Program-made: the position numbers and the translations under genes | Part shown: positions 1 to 10,265 of the stretch, piece after piece | Position numbering within the stretch: position 1 is the first letter of the stretch | Layout: each line of letters opens with the position of its first letter | Assembly: GCF_013140855.1 (NCBI RefSeq) | Contig: NZ_JABBPG010000002.1 | Location: 496,001-560,000 of the forward strand | Direction of reading: 5' to 3' | Source: Pseudoalteromonas caenipelagi | GTDB taxonomy: Bacteria > Pseudomonadota > Gammaproteobacteria > Enterobacterales > Alteromonadaceae | Length of the DNA stretch: 64,000 nucleotides | The notes under the pieces: model-generated | Seen by the model: only the letters and a program-made list of their open reading frames with translations | The model's database searches: none | Told to the model about the DNA's origin: nothing

Positions 1-432
1 CTTTCTACGATCAACAAAGTCTTGCAACTTCTCGATAATGTCAGCGGAGAAAATCAACTTATCGATGACTCTGGCCATATAATTTGCCGTTTCATTGAGC
101 TTACCGCTCAAGGATTCGGAGTCTTGTTCACTGCCAACTTGTTTTGCCACCACTGTGACATAGTTTTGCGTTTCTTTAATATCCGATAGCAAGGTTTTTG
201 CTTGATTGTAATGCAACAAAGCAGATGCTTGTCGACTACTTGCTATCGTTAATAAATTGGCAAAATACGCTTGCTTACTGGTTAAAGAAGTTACTACATT
301 GGTTAGTTCATTTACCGTGTACTGCGCGTCTGTTACTTGTGTTGTCAGAGCCTGAATATCAGCATTTTTATTCTGCGCAACACCTTTAGAATTGCGGTAT
401 TTAGGGCCTGGAGTTTGGGTTATAGCTGTCAT
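1..432 (-). CDS. Unrecognised helical protein, last visible gene of the eCIS operon (partial, 3' end off the window)
   Basis: An open frame starts with ATG at 430-432 and runs off the left edge, giving 144 codons without a stop. A clean AAGGAG Shine-Dalgarno sequence lies just upstream and overlaps the stop of the 626-aa gene, so the two are translationally close. The visible part has no signal peptide and no membrane segment. It begins MTAITQTPGPKY and continues as predicted amphipathic helix rich in Gln, Thr, Asn and Ala (for example NADIQALTTQVTDAQ), ending in VIDKLIFSADIIEKLQ. I do not recognise a family. Its place behind the tape-measure and 626-aa genes suggests a structural accessory, fibre or cargo of the contractile injection system. 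This is inferred from position only. Confidence 0.75.
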   Translation of the reverse strand, partial: MTAITQTPGPKYRNSKGVAQNKNADIQALTTQVTDAQYTVNELTNVVTSLTSKQAYFANLLTIASSRQASALLHYNQAKTLLSDIKETQNYVTVVAKQVGSEQDSESLSGKLNETANYMARVIDKLIFSADIIEKLQDFVDRRK

Positions 433-443
433 AATGAATCTCC

Positions 444-2324
444 TTATTTATTGCCTTTGTTAGACTTTTTCGCAGCATCTTTACTATCAGTTGCGCTGGT
501 ATCACTACTTTCAGCAGTCTTTTCTTCTGCTGTACTTGGCTCTTCTTTTGCTTGTGCGCTTAAGCCAAGGGCTGAAGGTTGCACAGCAGCAGAACAGATC
601 AGTGGAGTATGCTTGGTATTATTGACATGGGTTACATTAGAAAAGCTTATCTGTGGAGCATTAAGATGATTTCCATCAAAGGTAACCGGCGAATTGGTGA
701 TGTATAAAGTTGGTAGATACTGAGTTAGATTTTGTGCACTATGCGGCAGACATAACACCCCGATATAATACTCAATATCCTTGATTAAAGGACTACCAAA
801 ATTGTCGGTTGTATCATCAGTAATGCTGACACTCACATTCAAGTTCGCATTTTTAAAGTCTGCCTCAGCGGGTAAATAGTTAGCGCTAGAGACTTGCTGA
901 GCAACAGACACATTAAAGTAAAACGGTAAAACAGATGAAGGCGAACTCGTCATCAACCCTCTTTCGTCAGGTTTATCTTTGGGCAACAACATAACATGTA
1001 GTTCAGTATCTACATTGGTCTCTACTTCTGAAGATGCCGCCTCTAGAGTAACCTGAATGTCTTTACCACTTACTGATGAACTGTTAATTACTGGTAGTGC
1101 AAGTGTTGGTGTAAAAGACGCCGATGCGCTGCTAATTATATTGTCATAAACGCCAATAAAACGTTGATATGCGAGCGTTAGTTCTACATATATAAAGGCA
1201 ACATAATCTTGACCTGCTACTACTAAATCACCATCTGAATCGCGCACAGCATCAGCATCTGTAGGGAGGTATGAACATTGTGCTGAGTTGCCTAACTCAG
1301 CGCCATGTATAATAATCGGAGCCACTTCAGAGGCCATTAAATAGAATCGATTTGTGTGATTGCTATTGGCGCTTGTGTAATACTCTGAGAATAGCGTTTC
1401 TACCTGTTCAAGTGTGATACTTGATTGGTTACTGGCTTTGGCGAAAAACACATACTGATTTTCAACCACTTGCATCTCAGCGTTGCTGCCTTTGGCGTTC
1501 ACCACAAAAGGCGATTCATAGACACTGCTGAAGACCTGAATCTTTGCTTTTACAGGGTCTAGGAGCCAGTTTACATTTAAGTTTAACTGTGAGTTTGCCG
1601 CAAACACTGATTCGTTCACACCTAGTAGCTGTGAGTCAGCATCTTTGAGCACCCCCTCTGCTTTTCGTTCAGCTTTTTTATCCGAATTGAAGGTTTGGAA
1701 ATCTTTAGTTGACTGGCTACTCAAATTAGTTACATCGGTGCTTAGCTCTGTCAATAACTGCTCAAGCGCAGTTTTAGACGCCGTTACATTCGACAGTACA
1801 TCAGCACTCATTAGCTCTGAACATTGGCTAGAAGCCTCCATGGCTAACTGAGATGCATACTCAGCTTCATTTGCCGTGACAGAAATAAAGTCATTGGCTT
1901 GCTGGGTTTTTTTATAAATGTCGGTATCGTAGCAAGATGCTAACGCAATATTCAAAGCGCTACCGATATTAGCCGCAACTTTAGAGATTGAGTTTGACGC
2001 TGCTTTTATGTTGGCCGCCGCAGCCGCAACATTACTGATTGCGGTGGTGGTATTTGACTGTAGTGTGGTAGCCGTACCTAATAAATTGATTGCGGTATTA
2101 TCACATGTTACTCCTTGATCGTTTAACCCTTGTGCCGCTGCCAGTTGTATGTTGGTGTTTGCTAAGTTGTCGCCTGAGCTAATTTGAGCACCTTGTGCAA
2201 AATACAAGTTATATTCAGCGCTGCGTTGCTCTGACGCTATTTTTTGTTGATCTGCATATAAACTATTCAGTGTTGTACTGACTGTTTTTTGCAGGTTTTC
2301 ACTGTATGAATTCATACCTTTCAC
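444..2324 (-). CDS. Unrecognised 626-aa eCIS-associated protein with helical N-terminus and beta-rich C-terminal half
   Basis: The first ~240 residues are Ala/Ser/Asn/Thr-rich and look helical and coiled-coil-like, with runs such as AISNVAAAAANIKAAS. Residues ~250-380 form a mixed domain. Residues ~400-570 look beta-rich, possibly fibronectin-like, with Ser/Val-rich strands. The last ~45 residues are a low-complexity Lys/Glu/Ser tail. There is no signal peptide and no transmembrane segment. The gene follows the tape-measure gene after 56 bp and runs straight into the next gene. The start is either GTG at 2324 or the in-frame ATG three codons later; both have purine-rich sequence upstream. I recognise no family. 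The position would fit a tail fibre (Pvc13-like role), a tube-loaded cargo, or a cargo adaptor, and the sequence does not decide between these. Confidence 0.8.
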   Translation of the reverse strand: MKGMNSYSENLQKTVSTTLNSLYADQQKIASEQRSAEYNLYFAQGAQISSGDNLANTNIQLAAAQGLNDQGVTCDNTAINLLGTATTLQSNTTTAISNVAAAAANIKAASNSISKVAANIGSALNIALASCYDTDIYKKTQQANDFISVTANEAEYASQLAMEASSQCSELMSADVLSNVTASKTALEQLLTELSTDVTNLSSQSTKDFQTFNSDKKAERKAEGVLKDADSQLLGVNESVFAANSQLNLNVNWLLDPVKAKIQVFSSVYESPFVVNAKGSNAEMQVVENQYVFFAKASNQSSITLEQVETLFSEYYTSANSNHTNRFYLMASEVAPIIIHGAELGNSAQCSYLPTDADAVRDSDGDLVVAGQDYVAFIYVELTLAYQRFIGVYDNIISSASASFTPTLALPVINSSSVSGKDIQVTLEAASSEVETNVDTELHVMLLPKDKPDERGLMTSSPSSVLPFYFNVSVAQQVSSANYLPAEADFKNANLNVSVSITDDTTDNFGSPLIKDIEYYIGVLCLPHSAQNLTQYLPTLYITNSPVTFDGNHLNAPQISFSNVTHVNNTKHTPLICSAAVQPSALGLSAQAKEEPSTAEEKTAESSDTSATDSKDAAKKSNKGNK

Positions 2325-2380
2325 CTTATCCTTCTATTGTCTCAATCAATGTGAATTACATCCTTGGGATACATCACCAA

Positions 2381-5300
2381 CTAGGTTGGCCAAGTTACGT
2401 AAATCGGTTTTTCCATCCAAGGCAACTTGACTATCGAATACGACAACGGTGAACGGCTGATCAAAATGTCATACACGCGTTTTTCGACTATCAAATCCCA
2501 ATGATCTTGTGCTTCGGTTAAGGTGCCACTGCGCACCAACCAGTTTCCTCTAAATCCATCTATCGATGTTTTGCCTATTGCAGGCCAATAGTTACACACC
2601 GCTTCTATTAAGCTGTGTATGGTATCTATTTCACTTTGTGAGAGCGTAATACCCGCCTCAACAGGGTGTGTAACGCCATGACCACACAGCAGCTTGTTTA
2701 AAATCAAATGATGCTCCTCTGTGGTACTTTGCCCTGTTACTAAAAACTGTAAGTAGTGAATGGCCGCCCGCTGTTTTTCTTCACTAACAAACTTGTCATC
2801 ACTGACTAGGCCTAGGCGTTCAAATAAGGGACAAATGAAACTTTGGATCAATACCAACCCCGCGTTTGGTACGCTCATAGGAAACTCGGTGGGTTGCTCA
2901 GGTTCTTTGCTGGCTTTTTCACATAGCACACGTTCGAGCGTTTCATATTGCAAAGCAGGGTTATCGAATGGCCTTTTTGTAGTATGTTGGTAGCGCGCTA
3001 GCTGGTTTCGTAATTCATTGAGCGCATTCATCAGATATGTAAAGTTAGGTAGGTCATCATGATTGAGTACCTTGAGTAGCTCTTCAACACTACACACCTG
3101 ACGCTGTATCAATAGCCAACATATAGAATGCAATAATGATTCAGCACTCAGCTCTGCTAAGTCATTTTTTGCTAAACTATTGAGCAAACAAAGCAACATA
3201 TATTGTTCACACTCTGGCGCGCTAAGCTTAAGGCCAAAACGAGTAAATATATTGAGCAAACGCAATACTTCATTAAGCATATTACTGTTTGATTGAGGTA
3301 ACTTATCTGCTCGACTGAGCGTATCAAGCAGCACAGTTAAGGAGATGTGATTAGCAATTCGGGCCACAATAACTTCACTTCCAAGTAGCGGCAGCACGAT
3401 GTCGCACCACAACTTAGGCTTGTGTAATTGCATATCATCTAAGAGTCGTGCACCACTGAAGGTACTTTGTTGGGCGATAAAATGTGGTCGACTTCCCTGA
3501 GTGAGCCAGTGCGACATAATGGCGCTAATGTCTGTGCGATTAAGGTATACCCCGCTAAGGTCTTGTATCCATTCGCTTGCCCTTGCCTTTTCAAAATGCG
3601 CCCCATTAGAGTCGGCAATGGCCGTATTGGCGGTTATTACGCGCTCATTTTGCGCTTTGCTCTGTGGCCTAGGCGAGTTAACTGTAGACTGTGCTACGCG
3701 CTTACCCAGTTGCTCTTTATCTGTAGCCGATAAATTCTCGGCAATATCTTGAAAACTGCCCTGATGCGTTACACCTTTAAGAATATTTAAAATACGCTCT
3801 AACGATGCGTTAGACTCAATAAAATGCTGTTTATGAGCTATCGCATAGCGTTCAAACCCCGCAACCCCTTGCGCTAAATTTACTGCGTGTTGCTGGCTCC
3901 ATTTCAATATTAGTGTGGCGACCAGTTGGCTAATGTGCTCGGTGGATAACATTGCGGCTTTGAGAGAACTCACTGAAATAGTAAGCGTTGTATCAAAATG
4001 TTGAGCCAACAATTGCCAAAACAGTTTTTTGAGCTGTTGTATATCGTGTTTTCGGCCGCTGAATTGACCAAGCCTAGACAAATCGCTACGACCTTCGGCC
4101 TCTTCAATCGCATTACATAACCAAGTTTGTAATTGCTGGCACCATTTATCGCTAGCATTTAGGTTTTGCCACATCGTTGGAAGTTGAGGCGCTAGCCACT
4201 TACGTATCAATGAGCTTTGAAATAACGTTTCAAAATGCCCTGCAGTGGTATCCATGGCAACAACTTTTTGCACCATCATTACCGCAAATTTAGCCTCTTC
4301 TTGACGTAATCGCTTAATCACCACTTCGACCAGCTGGTCACGATCAAGCGCTATAGCGGGCTTGATAGCTGCTTGCTTAGTTGGCTTACAAACTTCATAT
4401 AACCGATATAGCCAGCGCATCTTGGTCGCTGTATCAAAGGGGTTTAATAGCCAATCAAGTAGACTTTTGTGATTTTCTATTAGGCCTAAACCATTAGTAA
4501 AAGCGCGGTTTGCGCCACGCATGTCTAACAAGCTTGCCAACAGTTCGGACATTGACTGAGAAGGCAAGCTATGAAGATGTCCAACTGTTTTTCTAACAGC
4601 CTGTCGCGCTTGCGGTTCAACCAAGTTTTGTACTGTACCACTGGCTGTTGCGACATAGGCCTGTGCATTCAGCGTGTGTGCTGAATTTACCGACAAAGCT
4701 ACCGACTTAATGATTAACGGTGTTGAAGGTTGACGCTTCATTGTCAACACACCGACAGGGGCTGTCTGTTTAGCCGCAAGTACTCGTACTTTGCGTTTAA
4801 GAGCGTTTCGCTTTGTCCTGTACAAAGTATGTTGCAACTCATGTAAAGGTATATCGGACTTTGCAAACGAAGGAGTTACGATGGATTTAACCCCTATAAA
4901 GATACCACTAGCACTGAAGGGTTGTAGTTGCCGTATGCTTTGGGCCAGTGCTGTTGTTCTTATCAACTGTATCGCTAGGTAGCGCTGTAAAGATAGAACT
5001 GGCAGAGCAAAATGAGTTGCTAGATAATAGGCAAGCTTGCCTACAAACTGAGAATTTTTATATTCCCAAAAGCCTGTGGCTGCTGTTAGGCTAAGTTGTA
5101 AGTCCCCTTTACAAACAAAATCGGCGCTTAGTTTTAGCACCATGTGTACAGGTAATTTAAAGCGTGTTGCTAACGCCTTGAGTGCTTTGATTTGGTAGTA
5201 ATTTAATGGTGCATAGATCACATGCGTTGGCACCATGTCATTGTCTGGCTCTACCACGAACGGCTGTGTTAAATGGCTACTCAAAGCGCTTTGCAGGCAC

Positions 5301-7360
5301 TGCGTTAAATGATTATCTAGTGTCTGATAAGACAACTGGTTAGCGTGCTGTGCGTTTGACCACATTTGTTGTAATAGTGCGCGGTGAGACAATGTAAAAC
5401 GCTGTGCTATAGCGCGGGTGGTTTGCATAAACCACTGTTCAATACTGTGTACTTGTGGCTTGTGAAGCAAGCTAAATACAACACTTTCTAGAAGCTGTAT
5501 TAACGAGCTGGTATGTGCGCTCCAAGGCATCAACCCATGTTTTTGCCAATCAAGCATTACTGTTATCAGTTGTATCGACGATGACCCATGTTCAGGTGAC
5601 AGCGCACTCAATAAATGTTTAATGTCACTTAACGTTACAAAGCTCGAAGCAGCCATCGCTGCCACTAATTTTTGAGCGAGCGAGTAACGTTGCGATACAC
5701 CTAAATGGCTGCTCTTTAGTAGTGTAAACAGTGAACGAGGGCTGCTAAGTGGACGTACCATGATCATGGTACGAATGGCTTGTTGCCAGCTCAGCGAGGC
5801 AAATTGCCCTAACAAGGGAGAATGTTGTGTTGAATGTTGTTGCGTCTGCGCATCAATAAGTGACCGATAGTGTCGCAGCCAAAGTGCATCATTGTGCCGA
5901 GCTTGTTTAGCCTGATGCTGTTGTAGGTCAGCCAAAATAGTGAATAGTTCGTATTGCTGCCCCGCTTTACTTGGCATGCTGGTGGTTTGTTGTAACATAA
6001 GCAAAATGAAATGGTATTCAACGCCAAAATGCTGACTTACCTCAGATAGAGTGCTGTGTACAAACTGCCTACGATTAAAGTAACTGCCCCGATTTACAAA
6101 CAAATAAGCCAACAAAACACGCCAAATAAGCGCTGGGTCTAAATGTTGTTGCTTAAGCAAGGCTTGAGTGTGTGACACATGAGCCAAAATAAACTGGCTA
6201 TCATGAGGCGCGACCACTTCCACAATATGGATCAGTTGCTGCTCATTAAACTGCTTTACAATATGTAACCGAACAGCTTCTGCCTGTCCTTCTTGTTTAA
6301 GAACTTGCGCCATTTTACTGGGCTCAACATGTGCAAGTCTGACGAACAACTCAGTTAAGTAATAGGTTTGGCTTTGATGTTGGACACTTGCCTGCTTGGC
6401 GTGTAACAACTTTGAGAATAATGACCACAAGTTAGTGCCATCATCTACCTTAGATGACGCTTTTAGTTGTTGCTGTTCACTGTGTTGTATACCTACCAAC
6501 ACCTGCAAAAATTGCGGTGCGACTAACCCTGCTTCTTGCATGTGTTCAGCTACAGAGCTGAGCTGCTCCAGCAAGTCGTAAAATGAGATTTGGTAATGTT
6601 GTGCTGTTTGCCAAAGCGTTGCTCGCACAAATTGGGAAGTATTAAATAGAGTCCCTCTGTCCACCAATAAATGCGTTAAAATCCAATACCATAAATGAGT
6701 TTGCAGGTGACTATCTTGAGGAATAGGGCTTTGTGGTTGACGCTGCGCTAGTAAGATATTATCCGCATAACTACAAATAAATTGTGCGTTCCATGGCTCA
6801 AGTATCTGTACGGTTTTACGAGTTCTGGCTTCTCCCCATTGCCAAACAATGCGTCGTCTAACTGCTTCTGCATGACCTACATCACGGATCAGGGATGCCA
6901 CCGCGTTGGGCTGTTGACTCATTTGTGAATCAACAATATGTAAGGGACTATTATTGCCGAGCACCCACCATGGTGTTACACCATAGAGTAAAAACCAGCG
7001 CAATAGTGCTAATTCAGATTCATCTTGTCTAACGATGGTTAGCTTGTTGCTTTTACTGCTTGAGTCACGACTATGCTGCTGTAACAAATTAAGTAACGCT
7101 TGTTCGACAGCTGCAGCTACTTTTATTGGTAACTGAGTATCCAGTTCACTGAGTGTTAACGACCCCAAGTCGATATGTAGTCGTTCAATTCGCCATGTTT
7201 GACCATTTGGGCAATAACGTTCAAACACACTATTAAGAACGTCTGGTAATATCTGATTACTCCACTGGCTTAGAGAATCTTGTAACTGTGTTACATTGCT
7301 TTGGTCGTCAAAGCTGGTCTGCCACTGACACTGACCTATCATGTGTTTAGATAGCATCAT
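2381..7360 (-). CDS. Contractile injection system tape-measure protein (CIS_TMP family, Afp14/Pvc14-like)
   Basis: The N-terminal ~100 residues match the pattern of eCIS tape-measure proteins: a short beta start, an amphipathic helix ending in LPDVLNSVFERYC, then WRIERLHIDLGSLTLSELD. Proteins of this family set tail-tube length during assembly and end up in the tube lumen. At 1659 aa it is long, implying a long tail if the length rule holds. Two copies of a ~115-residue unit are visible at roughly 150-268 and 345-458; they share GHAEAVRRRIV/GQAEAVRLHIV, NAQFI/DSQFI and VDRGTLFN/VNRGSYFN. The rest is mostly helical and Gln/Leu/His-rich. The start overlaps the end of the preceding baseplate gene by 14 bp, typical of translational coupling. 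Family call is confident; tail-length inference is not. Confidence 0.85.
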   Translation of the reverse strand: MMLSKHMIGQCQWQTSFDDQSNVTQLQDSLSQWSNQILPDVLNSVFERYCPNGQTWRIERLHIDLGSLTLSELDTQLPIKVAAAVEQALLNLLQQHSRDSSSKSNKLTIVRQDESELALLRWFLLYGVTPWWVLGNNSPLHIVDSQMSQQPNAVASLIRDVGHAEAVRRRIVWQWGEARTRKTVQILEPWNAQFICSYADNILLAQRQPQSPIPQDSHLQTHLWYWILTHLLVDRGTLFNTSQFVRATLWQTAQHYQISFYDLLEQLSSVAEHMQEAGLVAPQFLQVLVGIQHSEQQQLKASSKVDDGTNLWSLFSKLLHAKQASVQHQSQTYYLTELFVRLAHVEPSKMAQVLKQEGQAEAVRLHIVKQFNEQQLIHIVEVVAPHDSQFILAHVSHTQALLKQQHLDPALIWRVLLAYLFVNRGSYFNRRQFVHSTLSEVSQHFGVEYHFILLMLQQTTSMPSKAGQQYELFTILADLQQHQAKQARHNDALWLRHYRSLIDAQTQQHSTQHSPLLGQFASLSWQQAIRTMIMVRPLSSPRSLFTLLKSSHLGVSQRYSLAQKLVAAMAASSFVTLSDIKHLLSALSPEHGSSSIQLITVMLDWQKHGLMPWSAHTSSLIQLLESVVFSLLHKPQVHSIEQWFMQTTRAIAQRFTLSHRALLQQMWSNAQHANQLSYQTLDNHLTQCLQSALSSHLTQPFVVEPDNDMVPTHVIYAPLNYYQIKALKALATRFKLPVHMVLKLSADFVCKGDLQLSLTAATGFWEYKNSQFVGKLAYYLATHFALPVLSLQRYLAIQLIRTTALAQSIRQLQPFSASGIFIGVKSIVTPSFAKSDIPLHELQHTLYRTKRNALKRKVRVLAAKQTAPVGVLTMKRQPSTPLIIKSVALSVNSAHTLNAQAYVATASGTVQNLVEPQARQAVRKTVGHLHSLPSQSMSELLASLLDMRGANRAFTNGLGLIENHKSLLDWLLNPFDTATKMRWLYRLYEVCKPTKQAAIKPAIALDRDQLVEVVIKRLRQEEAKFAVMMVQKVVAMDTTAGHFETLFQSSLIRKWLAPQLPTMWQNLNASDKWCQQLQTWLCNAIEEAEGRSDLSRLGQFSGRKHDIQQLKKLFWQLLAQHFDTTLTISVSSLKAAMLSTEHISQLVATLILKWSQQHAVNLAQGVAGFERYAIAHKQHFIESNASLERILNILKGVTHQGSFQDIAENLSATDKEQLGKRVAQSTVNSPRPQSKAQNERVITANTAIADSNGAHFEKARASEWIQDLSGVYLNRTDISAIMSHWLTQGSRPHFIAQQSTFSGARLLDDMQLHKPKLWCDIVLPLLGSEVIVARIANHISLTVLLDTLSRADKLPQSNSNMLNEVLRLLNIFTRFGLKLSAPECEQYMLLCLLNSLAKNDLAELSAESLLHSICWLLIQRQVCSVEELLKVLNHDDLPNFTYLMNALNELRNQLARYQHTTKRPFDNPALQYETLERVLCEKASKEPEQPTEFPMSVPNAGLVLIQSFICPLFERLGLVSDDKFVSEEKQRAAIHYLQFLVTGQSTTEEHHLILNKLLCGHGVTHPVEAGITLSQSEIDTIHSLIEAVCNYWPAIGKTSIDGFRGNWLVRSGTLTEAQDHWDLIVEKRVYDILISRSPLSYSIVKLPWMEKPIYVTWPT

Positions 7361-10265
7361 TGGACACCTGTGTGAGTAACTGTAGTTTATCTTTTAGTCC
7401 ATCCGATAATGCCTGCTGCGCCGTTTGCGCCCCCTCGCTTGGCTGGCGTTCAATTAGCCGCCGTTGGTTAAACCACCGACAATAATTGCTGATCAAATCA
7501 CCCAATTGAGTCACATTGGCAGTTAACAAATTAAGTGTGACGTGGCTTGGCCAATGCAACTGTTGAATAGCGCGAATAAAGTAAATAAATTTCGGTTGAT
7601 TAACCAAGGTGACATAATCAGGCAGCACCAAGGAGGATGCCAGATAATACCAATCATCATCATCTGCATTTTGCGATGAGAGCTGCACCGCAGCGCTTTG
7701 TAATAAAGTATGCTCGATGAGCAAGCCGCCTTTTTTGTAGCCACTCAGCCAAGCCATTTGGTCAATATATTGCTGTATGTTAGTAACCTGCCAAGAAGTT
7801 GCAGGGTTAGGTAAAATCATAACCTGCTGATCGCTGATGCTTATCTTCAGCGTATCAGTGCCATGTTCAGCTACAATATCATCGATATTGAATGACCCTT
7901 GCACAGGCTGTGACGGTTCATCAGCGTTTGCAACGACTGGAGTTTGGCCCAGCCAAGTTACAAAGTCAGGGTCGTTGATCAATGTTACCAATGCCGCCGC
8001 TAGCGTGCGCAGATGAACGGCAAAGCCCATTAATAAATCTAGTTTTAATTCAAATACTGAAAAGTTCGAAAAGTCTTGTTTAGTGAGCTTTCCATAGGCA
8101 TCTAACGCCTGCGTATCATATTGGCCATCCAGCATCAGCCGCTGTTGAGAATTGTCCAGTAGCAGTTGATTGCCATCTATCAGTGGTATTGTTCTTGCCA
8201 AGGTACGGCTTTGTTGTAGGACTTTACTGGTGTCTATTTTGCTTTGATTGCCCTTGGCTTTGGTGTGTTTTGCAAGTTGTTTCACAAGTAAGGAAGCTAT
8301 CATCTTGGCCAGTTGGCCTTTATTACTAAACCCTTGCTGATACACGCCGCTGATGATCTTGCCAAAATCATTACTTTTGCTGGCGATCAATTGCTTGTAA
8401 TCATTAAAACTCAATCGATAGCGCCCCGGCGTTGGTAAAACTTGCGCCAAAGCAAATTGTAACGCCTGTGCTCTGCGGTAGCTTAACTGCTGTAAATTTT
8501 GCAACCAAATTGATTTAATAATAATACGGGTTTGCAACCGACTGCCATACCACTGAGACGCATCTATGATGTCATCATATAAATCTGCAGGCTCCCCCTG
8601 TCGTGCAAGCAGGTGACTCAACATCGTATCCCGACGCAGCTGTGCCTCCAGTTGGTTTTCGATCACTTCACTGAGACCATGATTGTATTGATTAAATGGG
8701 TCATCTTTGAAGCGCTGCCACACCAGTGCATTTCTTTGTGTGGTGTCACTGGGGTCATCAGGGTAGAAAAATTGATATTGCTGCTGACCTTTTAACAAAG
8801 CCTGCACATCCGGTACGTCATATAAGGGCTGATAAAAATAACTACGAATAAAGCTCTGACTTGGAATCGCTGGCGGTACAGGTGTACTCTCTGTAGCGCT
8901 TTGTTGATAAAACTGCTGTTGAGAGGTTGGAACAATATCAAAACCAAACGTGAACAAATTGCTTAAATTAGCCAATTGTGAAAACTGATTTGCCAACACC
9001 TGATCAAACAACATCAGATAGCCTTTTAGCTGCCGAGACTGTGCAATACTGTGCGCAGAAACGTCTGACTCGGGCGAGTTAACTTCAACAGAATTCATTT
9101 CAATCGAATTAATACCTACTCCATAGACATTAGGAAAGGTATTTTGAATTGAATAGTAACTTTCAATATCACGATAACGGCCCGTTGGCGTTTTTGGGGT
9201 TAAATCTACCTGAGCTGCAATACTTTGATTTTGGCAGTGCATTTCTATTTGCGACAGTAAGTTGGTCTGCTGCCAAGGTTGCATATTAAGCGGTGCTTGG
9301 TGTTGGATCAGTGTAAAATCTTCCCCAGTTTCTAACTGTGCAATTTCATCCTCCGCTATGTGAACCGATTGAACATCAGCATGTGCATTCAAGTTGAACG
9401 ACTCAACGGCAGCTACACCACTTACCTGGCTTATCAAGGTGATTAACTCAACTTTTTGGATCACACTGCGTTTGGTACCTAGAGGGTTGTCACCTAGCAT
9501 CCAGCCATTTTGCAATCTAGGCCCTTCAAATATTTGCTGTGCCGATTCGCCCTGTGCTCTCGCCTGTTGATAGCCCGCTTTTTTCACCTGTGGGCTAACA
9601 TAGTCACTAAGCGCCTGTATAATGTTCAGATGCACTTGTTCGGGATCTGCATCCTGTGTGAGTAATACTTCACCACTGAGCGTCACTGTATTTTTGCGCA
9701 GAATTTGTGGCATTAAAAAGTATTCACCTAAGTTACGATGTTTGTTTAGCAACTGATAAACCGCAGTACAAAGCGTTTGCTGTGTCTGCGGTGCAATATT
9801 TTGTAGCGTCAGTAAATGAGGTGCGTAGATCCATACCTGATATAGCCCCGTAAGTTGCCCTTGCAAACTTACTGGCTGCAAATACATATTATTTATGTCA
9901 CTAATGCAATCGACCACGAGCTTACGATAGTCGTCTGTGGTAATTGGGCCGGTCGTTAAAATTTCGTCTATAGCGTAGAACTGTTGTTGATAATCAATGC
10001 TACCGTCAGGTTGCGTCAATACATCGACAATATCAAAAGTATTCACATACCCAAGCTCAGTAAGCGCGAACACAATTTGCTCTAAAATCGTAACGCCGGG
10101 GTCGCTGTCGTTGTAATTACTCCATGTAGACCCGGCCAAAGATTTGAGTGCATCAATGCCAGTATTTTTTAAAAAAGTAAATTGTAGTGCCTTGGGCAAT
10201 GGCCCAGCACTAATGCTGTTTTGATGCACTAAACTATCTAGCGAGGTGGTTGTGGTGTCACTCAT
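7347..10265 (-). CDS. eCIS baseplate protein (Afp12/Pvc12-like)
   Basis: This 972-aa protein begins with a typical eCIS baseplate N-terminus: ALQFTFLKNTGIDALKSLAG followed by TWSNYNDSDPGVTILEQIVF. The NDSDPGVTILE-type motif recurs in large baseplate proteins of Afp, PVC and related particles and in T6SS TssF-like wedge subunits. It is expected to form the baseplate wedge together with the preceding 1348-aa protein. The gene overlaps the previous one by 4 bp (ATGA) and the tape-measure gene by 14 bp, so all three are translated as a coupled block. No signal peptide or membrane segment is visible. I assign the Pvc12 role by gene order and the N-terminal motif; the exact equivalence was not tested by alignment. 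Confidence 0.8.
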   Translation of the reverse strand: MSDTTTTSLDSLVHQNSISAGPLPKALQFTFLKNTGIDALKSLAGSTWSNYNDSDPGVTILEQIVFALTELGYVNTFDIVDVLTQPDGSIDYQQQFYAIDEILTTGPITTDDYRKLVVDCISDINNMYLQPVSLQGQLTGLYQVWIYAPHLLTLQNIAPQTQQTLCTAVYQLLNKHRNLGEYFLMPQILRKNTVTLSGEVLLTQDADPEQVHLNIIQALSDYVSPQVKKAGYQQARAQGESAQQIFEGPRLQNGWMLGDNPLGTKRSVIQKVELITLISQVSGVAAVESFNLNAHADVQSVHIAEDEIAQLETGEDFTLIQHQAPLNMQPWQQTNLLSQIEMHCQNQSIAAQVDLTPKTPTGRYRDIESYYSIQNTFPNVYGVGINSIEMNSVEVNSPESDVSAHSIAQSRQLKGYLMLFDQVLANQFSQLANLSNLFTFGFDIVPTSQQQFYQQSATESTPVPPAIPSQSFIRSYFYQPLYDVPDVQALLKGQQQYQFFYPDDPSDTTQRNALVWQRFKDDPFNQYNHGLSEVIENQLEAQLRRDTMLSHLLARQGEPADLYDDIIDASQWYGSRLQTRIIIKSIWLQNLQQLSYRRAQALQFALAQVLPTPGRYRLSFNDYKQLIASKSNDFGKIISGVYQQGFSNKGQLAKMIASLLVKQLAKHTKAKGNQSKIDTSKVLQQSRTLARTIPLIDGNQLLLDNSQQRLMLDGQYDTQALDAYGKLTKQDFSNFSVFELKLDLLMGFAVHLRTLAAALVTLINDPDFVTWLGQTPVVANADEPSQPVQGSFNIDDIVAEHGTDTLKISISDQQVMILPNPATSWQVTNIQQYIDQMAWLSGYKKGGLLIEHTLLQSAAVQLSSQNADDDDWYYLASSLVLPDYVTLVNQPKFIYFIRAIQQLHWPSHVTLNLLTANVTQLGDLISNYCRWFNQRRLIERQPSEGAQTAQQALSDGLKDKLQLLTQVSNDAI

